NCBI GenBank assembly: GCA_019638235.1
Contig: JAHBUE010000003.1
Span: 62,001 to 126,000, forward strand
DNA length: 64,000 bases
Source: Cyclobacteriaceae bacterium
GTDB lineage: Bacteria; Bacteroidota; Bacteroidia; Cytophagales; Cyclobacteriaceae
Direction of reading: 5' to 3'
A program made the position numbers and the translations under genes. This document shows positions 7,888 to 14,765 of the stretch, piece by piece. The notes under the pieces were generated by a model. It was given only the letters and a program-made list of their open reading frames with translations, searched no databases and was not told the DNA's origin. The first letter of the stretch is position 1; every line of letters starts with the position of its first letter.

Positions 7888-8666
7888 CCGATTTCGTCAA
7901 AAAAAGAAGTTACTTTTTGGTTTCGTGTTTCTACTACAACGGTTTCCTTCACGGTAATTTCCTGTTCAAATACCAGTTCAGGTTCGTCTTCCGGTTCAGG
8001 TACCGATTCCATTACCGGTTCGGGCGCAACCAACTTCGGTTGCTGCACATTGACGCTCATGGTTGGCTGGTGACCTGTATTATTATTGGATACTTCCCTT
8101 TTCGTTTCTTTACGCGCTTGCGCAAGATGCTGGTCAACATCAAAGTTTTTCGTGCTGTTTTTTATGCGTTCAACCCGCTCAATAGTATCCTGCGATATGT
8201 GCTTCAACTCCTGCAACAGGTCATCGCGCGATGACTCTAATTTCTTATAGCTTTCAACCATACCGCGAAGGCGTTCTTCCATTTCAGTAAGCACTTGTTT
8301 GGCGCGTTGTTCGGCTTCATCAACCGTGTTGCCGGCCATCATTTTTGCTTCGTTCAGCATGGCATCGGCTTTCAGTTGCGATTCGCGCAAATGCAAATCG
8401 GCTGCCTGCCGTGCCTGCTCAATTACGTTGGCCCCGGTGTCTTCAGCGGTTTTAAGTGTTTTAAACAAGGAGCTTTCTACTTCGCGAAGTTTGGTTACTT
8501 CGCGTTCGGCAGCTTCCAGTTTAATTTTCAGTTCCTTACCTTCATCCACAAGGCGTTCCCATTCCTGCGACAGCGTAAGAAGAAATGCGTTCACTTCATC
8601 CTTGTCGTATCCACGGAAATGTTTCTCAAACGTTTTTTGCCGGATTTCGAGCGGTGTAATTTTCAT
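7884..8666 (-). CDS. DivIVA-domain coiled-coil protein
   Basis: A 260-aa protein opening with the DivIVA/GpsB signature (MKITPLEIRQKTFEKHFRGY, then DEVNAFL), which in the family binds curved or septal membrane. Residues about 30-185 form a long charged coiled coil. The C-terminal quarter is acidic and Pro/Val/Glu-rich (PEPVMESVPEPEDEPE) and likely disordered, ending in VTSFFDEIG. It probably localises to poles or division sites and scaffolds cell-wall synthesis; partners cannot be named from sequence. It heads a short operon with folB and the ChaN gene. Confidence 0.85.
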   Translation of the reverse strand: MKITPLEIRQKTFEKHFRGYDKDEVNAFLLTLSQEWERLVDEGKELKIKLEAAEREVTKLREVESSLFKTLKTAEDTGANVIEQARQAADLHLRESQLKADAMLNEAKMMAGNTVDEAEQRAKQVLTEMEERLRGMVESYKKLESSRDDLLQELKHISQDTIERVERIKNSTKNFDVDQHLAQARKETKREVSNNNTGHQPTMSVNVQQPKLVAPEPVMESVPEPEDEPELVFEQEITVKETVVVETRNQKVTSFFDEIG

Positions 8667-8728
8667 GGTGTTTGTTGTTAAGTTTAAAAAATCTGAAGCC
8701 GAAAAAAATAAAGTATCAAGGCTCTTTA

Positions 8729-9643
8729 CTACTCAAAGTTAATATTCCAAACGGAAATGGTGCGGTCATCGCTCGCGCTCACCAATTGTCCGTAGTGATT
8801 TGTCCATAAAAGTTTGTTCACCGAGGTTCCGTGGCCGGCATGTCTGCCCTTATCAATCACCTTCAACAGCCGCAGTTCGTCTAAGTTCCAGACCTTTATG
8901 GACTTATCCATGCTACAAGTTACGAAATGTTTGGAATCAGGGCTAAAATCGAGGTGATTTATTGCATACATGTGCGCTACAACCTCAGTTACGGGTGCAT
9001 ATCCGCCCAATACATCCCACATTTTAAGGCGGGCATCACGCGAACCACTTAACAGGAAATTGCTATCCGGGGTGTACCGCAGGGTAAAAACCGAGTTCTC
9101 GTGCGCTTTCCATTCATACTTCATATCCAGTGTGTCCAGGTCAAATACGCGGATAAAACAATCGCTGTACCCAACCGCCAACTCGCCTGTTTTCAGGTTT
9201 ATGGCAATTGTCCGGGCGCTTTTTTCTGTGGATTGGTTCCGTCCGGTTATCATCTGCGTAAGCACATCAACCCGTGTAACGGCTCCTCCACCATCGGCAA
9301 CAAACAAGCTGTTCTCCACATGCTGTATATCAAAAATGGCTGCGCTGGTAAGGTGTAACGAACCCTCCGGTTTTTTATTCTGCCAATCGATAAAATGGAT
9401 ACCGTCATAGTTATGCCCAACCACCAACAGGTCAGTTTCCGCATGGCGGTGCAGGGCATATACGGAATTGGGCAGGCGGGCAATCAATGTTCCTTCATCG
9501 GGTTTCTCCAAATCCCACAAGGCCACCATACCATCGCCCGAAGCGCTGAAGAACAGGTTGGGGCGGTCTGCCTGTTGCAGGGAATAAATACAGTCGCGGT
9601 GACCCGTAAGGTTGTGCAGCCTGTTTACTGTAATGACGCTCAT
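8729..9643 (-). CDS. WD40-repeat beta-propeller protein
   Basis: A 304-aa protein built almost wholly of WD40 repeats. Repeat ends are visible as LWDLEKP, FDLDTLDMKYEWKAH, MWDVLGG, VWNLDEL and VWNINFE, with GH/H-D dipeptides at expected spacing (LTGHRDCIYSL, SPDSKHFVTCSMD). No signal peptide or catalytic domain is seen, so it is probably a cytoplasmic scaffold. The ATG at 9643 is chosen because the next upstream ATG (9697) lies inside the terminal repeat of a MITE-like element. Binding partner unknown. Confidence 0.85.
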   Translation of the reverse strand: MSVITVNRLHNLTGHRDCIYSLQQADRPNLFFSASGDGMVALWDLEKPDEGTLIARLPNSVYALHRHAETDLLVVGHNYDGIHFIDWQNKKPEGSLHLTSAAIFDIQHVENSLFVADGGGAVTRVDVLTQMITGRNQSTEKSARTIAINLKTGELAVGYSDCFIRVFDLDTLDMKYEWKAHENSVFTLRYTPDSNFLLSGSRDARLKMWDVLGGYAPVTEVVAHMYAINHLDFSPDSKHFVTCSMDKSIKVWNLDELRLLKVIDKGRHAGHGTSVNKLLWTNHYGQLVSASDDRTISVWNINFE

Positions 9644-9690
9644 GCCTGAATAACTGTACGAAAGTGCTGAAAGTTTAGGTGAGTTTATGC

Positions 9691-9818
9691 AAGTCATCTA
9701 AAAAATCTTATAGTCATCGCGGGCTATGACCCGCGATCCATTTTAAGCCTTGAATTGTGAGATTCCGGCTCAAGGCCGGAATGACAAAATAAATTCAAAT
9801 AGATTTTTGAGATGGCTT
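9691..9818. mobile_element. MITE-like element, copy 2 (internally inverted)
   Basis: About 128 bp. The right end GATTTTTGAGATGGCTT matches the copy 1 terminus exactly; the left end AAGTCATCTAAAAAATC matches with two differences. Internal palindromes are TCATCGCGGG...CCCGCGAT (from 9712) and ATTCCGGC...GCCGGAAT (about 9762-9782). They occur in the opposite order from copy 1, so this copy lies inverted and is shorter. It separates two divergent genes, and its termini create spurious upstream ATGs for both. Confidence 0.7.
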
Positions 9819-9847
9819 TTAGTAAAATTGCCAAAGAATACACCATC

Positions 9848-10471
9848 ATGCCCCAGCTTGAAAATGAAATAACCCAAACCCGTGCATGGGGCCTATGGAA
9901 AATTGAAGCGTCTGAAGAAGACCTGAAACTATCAGGCGGGTTCGCGGAAACTATTCCTGCTGAAATTGTACATCCGGAAAAACGGGCAGAATTTTTTGCT
10001 GTGCGCGCACTCCTTCACAACCTGCTTCAGCAACTCAACCTCACCTACCAGGGACTCACCAAGGATACTTTCGGAAAACCTTCTTTGCGAAACTATCCGC
10101 ACCAGGTTTCATTAAGCCACTCATACCCGTATGTTACAGCTATTGTTGATGAACACAAACCTGTTGGTATTGACCTGGAGCATTTCAAACCCAAGTTGTT
10201 GCGGATTGCTCAGCGCATGTTCTCGCAAACAGAACAGGCCGATGCCGGAGATAACCTAATCAAAAACTGTATTTACTGGAGCGCTAAAGAGGCCATGATA
10301 AAAGTATATGGAAAAAAAGACCTCGTGTTTGCTGAACATCTTTTAATAGAACCGTTTGTTCTCAAGCAAAAAGGAAACCTGTCGGGCAGGATAATAGCAA
10401 ATCAAAAAGAAACCATTGTTTCGCTAAAGTACACGCAGTACACTGATTTTGTAATTGTTTGCAGCGTGTAA
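9848..10471 (+). CDS. 4'-phosphopantetheinyl transferase superfamily protein
   Basis: Transfers phosphopantetheine from CoA to a carrier-protein serine. The Mg/CoA-binding signature is visible as VGIDLEHFKPK, then the family helix YWSAKEAMIKVYGKKDL (Trp, Lys-Glu-Ala, Lys). At 207 aa it resembles the Sfp/EntD-like group more than AcpS. The ATG at 9848 (MPQLENEI) is preferred over 9812, because 9812 lies within the MITE-like repeat and adds 12 unconserved residues. There is no biosynthetic cluster nearby, so it may serve a general or distant carrier protein. It converges on the SirB1-like gene with a 2-bp gap. Confidence 0.87.
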   Translation: MPQLENEITQTRAWGLWKIEASEEDLKLSGGFAETIPAEIVHPEKRAEFFAVRALLHNLLQQLNLTYQGLTKDTFGKPSLRNYPHQVSLSHSYPYVTAIVDEHKPVGIDLEHFKPKLLRIAQRMFSQTEQADAGDNLIKNCIYWSAKEAMIKVYGKKDLVFAEHLLIEPFVLKQKGNLSGRIIANQKETIVSLKYTQYTDFVIVCSV

Positions 10472-10473
10472 CG

Positions 10474-11325
10474 TCAAACGCCAAGGTCTGCGCCATCGGC
10501 AATAATCAGCAACAATTCTTTCACTTCTTCAGCTTTTTCGTGTTCGCCCATTTTATCGAACGACATAATCAGGTTGCGGAAAACCCTGCGGATGATTTCA
10601 AGGTTGGAACACGGCTCGAAAAAAGAAGATTGCGGAGCAAGCCGCAATTCGTGAATGTAATTTTCAATATCCTGCCGTGAAAAGATAAGCCCCTTGTTAA
10701 ACGCATTAATGTAAAACGATTGATTGCCCTGTTGATACATCAGCACAAACAAGTTAGGAAGGTTAACTCCATACACCGGCAGTTTCAGCTTTTGTGCTAC
10801 CATCATATAAATTACGCAAAGCGAAATAGGGTTTCCCTTACGGGTTTCCAGCACAACGTTAATCATGGAGTTGCCCGGTGAATGAAAATTTTTCGTGTTG
10901 GCCGAAAACTTCAGTTTATTAAACAGCACACCGTTCAATACTTTCACTTGGTCGGGCGGATACATTTCCGGTTTAAACTCAAGCCATGCTTCGTAATAGA
11001 TTTGTTCGAGGTCTTGTTTTAATTTCTCTAACTCAAGGTCGGGGTATTGGTAGGTAGCTACCAACCAAAGGCCGGTTAATAAATCCTGGTCAGCGCTTTC
11101 ATACCAATCGTTAACACGATACTTCAGCAATTCATACTGAAGATTATGAATCAGCTCTTCAATTTTTTGCTGTGTTTGCGGGTTAAAATTGTTTTCCCAT
11201 TCCTGTTCGAGATAGGGGATTATTTCTTTACCCAATGAACGTATCTTATCGGTTACGTGAGAAACAACCTGTTCATCCTCATCATCCAGCAACGATACCA
11301 ATGCTTTTAACTCTTTCTCTGTCAT
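10474..11325 (-). CDS. SirB1-like transglutaminase-fold protein
   Basis: A 283-aa cytosolic protein. The N-terminal third is helical and repeat-like (ALVSLLDDEDEQVVSHV). The central and C-terminal part matches the SirB1 N-terminal/transglutaminase-like domain: NKLKFSANTKNFHSPGNSMI, then RKGNPISLCVIYMMVAQKL, with a Cys at the position where SirB1 proteins vary. The biochemical role of this family is not established. It overlaps the upstream carboxylase gene by 4 bp and is probably co-transcribed with it. Confidence 0.8.
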   Translation of the reverse strand: MTEKELKALVSLLDDEDEQVVSHVTDKIRSLGKEIIPYLEQEWENNFNPQTQQKIEELIHNLQYELLKYRVNDWYESADQDLLTGLWLVATYQYPDLELEKLKQDLEQIYYEAWLEFKPEMYPPDQVKVLNGVLFNKLKFSANTKNFHSPGNSMINVVLETRKGNPISLCVIYMMVAQKLKLPVYGVNLPNLFVLMYQQGNQSFYINAFNKGLIFSRQDIENYIHELRLAPQSSFFEPCSNLEIIRRVFRNLIMSFDKMGEHEKAEEVKELLLIIADGADLGV

Positions 11326-12953
11326 GTTTGAATAACGCCAACATTAAACCGTTCTACCGGGGCGTGATTAGCCGCCTCAATGCCCATCGATATTACTTTT
11401 CGGGTTTCCAGCGGGTCAATAACATCATCAACCCACAATCGCGAAGCGGCATAATACGGACTTAGCTGTTCGTTGTAGCGGTCGGTTATTTCTGTTAACA
11501 ATTTCTGTTGTTCTTCGTTCGAGATTTCTTTTCCCTGTGCTTTTAACGCGCTCACCCTGATTTGCAACAATGTTTTTGCGGCAGAGGCTCCGCTCATCAC
11601 GGCAATTTGTGCCGAAGGCCATGCCACAATCAGGCGCGGGTCGTAAGCCTTACCACACATGGCGTAGTTGCCCGCGCCATACGAGTTACCCATAATTACC
11701 GTGAACTTAGGAACGGTTGAATTGGCCATAGCGTTCACCATTTTTGCGCCATCTTTAATTATGCCGCCATGCTCGGCTTTGCTTCCCACCATAAAACCGC
11801 TAACATCCTGTAAAAAAACGAGAGGTATTTTGCGCTGATTGCAATTCATAATAAAACGCGCAGCCTTGTCGGCAGAATCGGAATAAATTACTCCGCCCAT
11901 CTGCATCTCGCCCTTTTTGGTTTTAACCACTTTGCGTTGATTAGCCACAATGCCAACAGCCCAGCCATCCATGCGGGCGGTTCCGCAAATCAATGTTTTA
12001 CCATAAAGAGCTTTGTATTCGTCAAACTCTGAATTGTCAACTAAGCGTTTGATAATCTCCAATGTATCATAAGGCTTTACGCGGTCTGCCGGAAACAGTC
12101 CGTAAATTTCATTGGGGTCTTCTGCAGGCGCTTTGGGTTCAATTCTGTCGAACCCTGCTTTTTCATACGAGCCAATCTTATTAAAAATTGACCGGATATA
12201 ATCCAGGCAAGCCTGGTCGTTAGGAAACTTGTTATCGGTTACGCCCGAAATCTCGCAATGCGTAGTAGCTCCTCCCAATGTTTCATTGTCAATGTCTTCG
12301 CCAATGGCTGCTTTTACAAGATATGAACCTGCCAAAAAAATAGACCCGGTTTTATCAACAATCATGGCCTCGTCCGACATGATGGGCAGGTACGCACCAC
12401 CCGCAACACAACTGCCCATGATAGCGGCAATCTGAACAATACCCATTGCAGACATCTTTGCGTTGTTCCTGAACTGCCGGCCAAAATGTTCCTTGTCGGG
12501 AAAAATTTCATCCTGCATGGGCAGAAACACACCTGCGCTATCTACTAAATAAATTACCGGCAACCGGTTTTCCATGGCAATCTCCTGGATGCGCAAGTTT
12601 TTCTTGGCGGTAATCGGAAACCATGCGCCTGCTTTTACGGTTGCGTCATTGGCTACAACAATACATTGCCTGTCATGAATGTAGCCGATACCGGTAACCA
12701 CACCGGCCGAGGGGCATCCGCCATATTCAGCATACATGCCGTCACCGGTAAACAACCCGATTTCAAGAAATGGCGAATCTTTGTCTGTGAGATATTCAAT
12801 ACGCTCACGGGCGGTGAGTTTTCCTTTTGCGTGCTGGTCGTCAATTTTTTTTTGCCCACCCCCTAACCTGGTCTTTTTTGCTTTGGCCTGCAACTGCTGA
12901 ACTAACTGCTTATAGAGGTCTTCGTTTTTATTAAACTCCAGGTTTCGCTCCAT
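11322..12953 (-). CDS. Acyl-CoA carboxylase beta subunit, methylcrotonyl-CoA carboxylase type
   Basis: Carboxyltransferase subunit (543 aa) of a biotin-dependent acyl-CoA carboxylase. The N-terminal [20 protein letters not shown] segment and the crotonase-fold halves are complete. The stretch DSAGVFLPMQDEIFPDKEHF is characteristic of 3-methylcrotonyl-CoA carboxylase beta, pointing to leucine degradation. Oxyanion-hole regions read MGSCVAGGAYLP and GNSYGAGNYAMCG. No biotin carboxylase/carrier subunit is encoded nearby. It resembles the second beta subunit at 27699-29270 in architecture but clearly differs in motifs. The substrate is inferred from motif similarity. Confidence 0.88.
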   Translation of the reverse strand: MERNLEFNKNEDLYKQLVQQLQAKAKKTRLGGGQKKIDDQHAKGKLTARERIEYLTDKDSPFLEIGLFTGDGMYAEYGGCPSAGVVTGIGYIHDRQCIVVANDATVKAGAWFPITAKKNLRIQEIAMENRLPVIYLVDSAGVFLPMQDEIFPDKEHFGRQFRNNAKMSAMGIVQIAAIMGSCVAGGAYLPIMSDEAMIVDKTGSIFLAGSYLVKAAIGEDIDNETLGGATTHCEISGVTDNKFPNDQACLDYIRSIFNKIGSYEKAGFDRIEPKAPAEDPNEIYGLFPADRVKPYDTLEIIKRLVDNSEFDEYKALYGKTLICGTARMDGWAVGIVANQRKVVKTKKGEMQMGGVIYSDSADKAARFIMNCNQRKIPLVFLQDVSGFMVGSKAEHGGIIKDGAKMVNAMANSTVPKFTVIMGNSYGAGNYAMCGKAYDPRLIVAWPSAQIAVMSGASAAKTLLQIRVSALKAQGKEISNEEQQKLLTEITDRYNEQLSPYYAASRLWVDDVIDPLETRKVISMGIEAANHAPVERFNVGVIQT

Positions 12954-12971
12954 GATTTGTCCGTATGTCGG

Positions 12972-13925
12972 TTAATCTTCTGTACGCTGCTTTTCGAGTT
13001 CGCGCTGAATTTTTTTACGACTCTTGCCTAACGGAGCCATAAAGTGTTTAGGGTTTTCATTGAAATGCGTTGCCAACGAATCGACAGACAGAAACAATTT
13101 GTTCAGGTTAACGTAAAGCGAATCTTCTGTAAGAAGTTTGCTAACGGTATTATCACCTTTGCTGAATTTATCCATTGTTTCATTCAGCTTGGCTAACGTC
13201 ATCTTAATCTTCGACAGCGTTTCGTTTACTTCAAGGGATTTAAGTGAATCGGAAAGAGTTCTGAAATTTTCAAGCGTGGGATTTATGGTGCGCAAGGCCG
13301 AGTTCACATTTTTGGTAACGAGTTTTATGCTATCCGACATCCCCGTAAGGGCACGATTGGCATTATCAATGGTGTAATTAATTTTACCCGGTGTGGAGCC
13401 AAACTCGTCAAACATGCCATCTAATTTTTGCGAATTGCGGGCGAGGTTATCCAAAATAGTATTCAGTTTTCGCAAGGTAGATTGAAGGTTGTCGGCTACC
13501 GGGGCGGCACTCTCTTCTAAGAATGTGGCAATGCCCTTGGCTACCGTAGAAAGAAGGGTGTCTTTCGGCTCCAGCCTGTTTTTGAAGTTACCGATAGATA
13601 ATTGAATGGACTTGGTTCCGAGAAAATCGCTGTTTAACATGGCTACGGATGAATCGCCCAACACGACATACGAATCAATTTCGAGTTCAACAACAACACG
13701 TCCGCGTTGCTGGTCAATCTGCACATCGCTTACGCGGCCAACAGAAACCCCGCTCAGATAAACCTGGTTGGAGGGCATGAGCTGGTCAACATTTTCATAG
13801 ATAGCGTAATACTTTGTACGGGAAGAAAAAAAATCTATCCCCTTCAGGAAATTAAAACCGAGGTACAACAGCACTAACGATACGACCATAAACAGGCCAA
13901 CACGAACTTCTTTTGATATTGTCAT
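12972..13925 (-). CDS. MCE/MlaD-family lipid transport protein
   Basis: Single-pass inner-membrane protein of 317 aa. A transmembrane helix at about residues 11-26 (VGLFMVVSLVLLYLGFNF) is followed by one MCE domain (about 38-115, with QLMPSNQVYLSGVSVGRV). A long helical C-terminal tail has repeated Asn/Leu heptads (about 130-270). MlaD-type proteins form hexamers that shuttle phospholipids between membranes. The ATPase and permease partners (MlaE/MlaF) are not in this window. It lies 23 bp downstream of the amidase gene in the same direction. Confidence 0.87.
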   Translation of the reverse strand: MTISKEVRVGLFMVVSLVLLYLGFNFLKGIDFFSSRTKYYAIYENVDQLMPSNQVYLSGVSVGRVSDVQIDQQRGRVVVELEIDSYVVLGDSSVAMLNSDFLGTKSIQLSIGNFKNRLEPKDTLLSTVAKGIATFLEESAAPVADNLQSTLRKLNTILDNLARNSQKLDGMFDEFGSTPGKINYTIDNANRALTGMSDSIKLVTKNVNSALRTINPTLENFRTLSDSLKSLEVNETLSKIKMTLAKLNETMDKFSKGDNTVSKLLTEDSLYVNLNKLFLSVDSLATHFNENPKHFMAPLGKSRKKIQRELEKQRTED

Positions 13926-13948
13926 GGGGTACGGTTAACGTTCAGAGC

Positions 13949-14755
13949 TTAATTTAAGGATTTTACCTTGTTTTTGTATTCTTTAACGGCTCTATAAATA
14001 GCGGATGCAATATACTCCTGTACCTGCGCAGAATTCAACTCTTTTTCTTCTTTCACATTGGAAAGATAGCCGATTTCTACCAAAACAGCCGGCATGGCGG
14101 TTTCCCACAGCACCTGGAAGCCTGCCTGCTTCACGCCCCGGCTTTTTCGGCCCGCCCGGCTGCCAAATTGCTCTTCAATAAGGCTGGCTAATTGTATACT
14201 GGCTTCATGGTTGGCCGATTGTGTAAGGCTGAATAAAATATAGGATTCCGGTGATTTTGGGTCGAAACCCTGGTATTTCTCCTCATAGTTTTCTTCCAAT
14301 AAAATCACCGAGTTTTCGCGCATAGCCACTTCCAGGCTTTCCTGCGTTTTATGCAGTCCCAGCACATACGTCTCGGTACCATAAATGGCTTGCTTACGAG
14401 CATAGGGCGTGGTTTCAGGGAGAGAATTGGCATGAATGGAGATAAAAACATCTGCGTGGATATCGTTGGCTACTTTGGCCCGCTCTTTCAAGCCAATGTC
14501 TATGTCGGTTTTGCGGGTGTACACAACTTTTACGTCCGGCATGTTTTCTTCAATTATTTTACCTGCCAGAAGCGTCACCTTCAGGGTTACATCTTTCTCT
14601 TTTGCAAAAGAGCCGGAAGTTCCGGGCTTATTGCCACCATGACCCGCATCGAGGCAAACGGTAAATTTTTTTGATGCGGACGCACCGTTCTGTGCCTGTA
14701 CGGCAGAATTTAGCAAGGTTATTGCTATTAAAAGGCCTGTTCCTATAATCCTCAC
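13949..14755 (-). CDS. N-acetylmuramoyl-L-alanine amidase (Amidase_3)
   Basis: Zn amidase that cleaves the stem peptide from peptidoglycan glycan. The fold begins FTVCLDAGHGG, with later ligands and catalytic residues in DVFISIHANSLPE and VLVEIGYLSN. A signal peptide (GTGLLIAITLLNSAVQAQ) precedes it, so it works in the periplasm. No ATG lies close upstream of the signal. A GTG at 14755 is the best start, because ATG-initiated versions would extend far into the divergent lptD gene. It probably shares a transcript with the MCE gene. Confidence 0.85.
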   Translation of the reverse strand: MRIIGTGLLIAITLLNSAVQAQNGASASKKFTVCLDAGHGGNKPGTSGSFAKEKDVTLKVTLLAGKIIEENMPDVKVVYTRKTDIDIGLKERAKVANDIHADVFISIHANSLPETTPYARKQAIYGTETYVLGLHKTQESLEVAMRENSVILLEENYEEKYQGFDPKSPESYILFSLTQSANHEASIQLASLIEEQFGSRAGRKSRGVKQAGFQVLWETAMPAVLVEIGYLSNVKEEKELNSAQVQEYIASAIYRAVKEYKNKVKSLN

Positions 14756-14765
14756 GTGCAGTACA

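Noticed and set aside
9644..9697. Longer WD40 gene starting at 9697
   Set aside because: That ATG is inside the MITE-like terminal repeat and adds 18 residues without WD40 character.
9812..9847. Longer phosphopantetheinyl transferase starting at 9812
   Set aside because: The ATG is part of GAGATGGCTT of the element's end; the family similarity begins after 9848.
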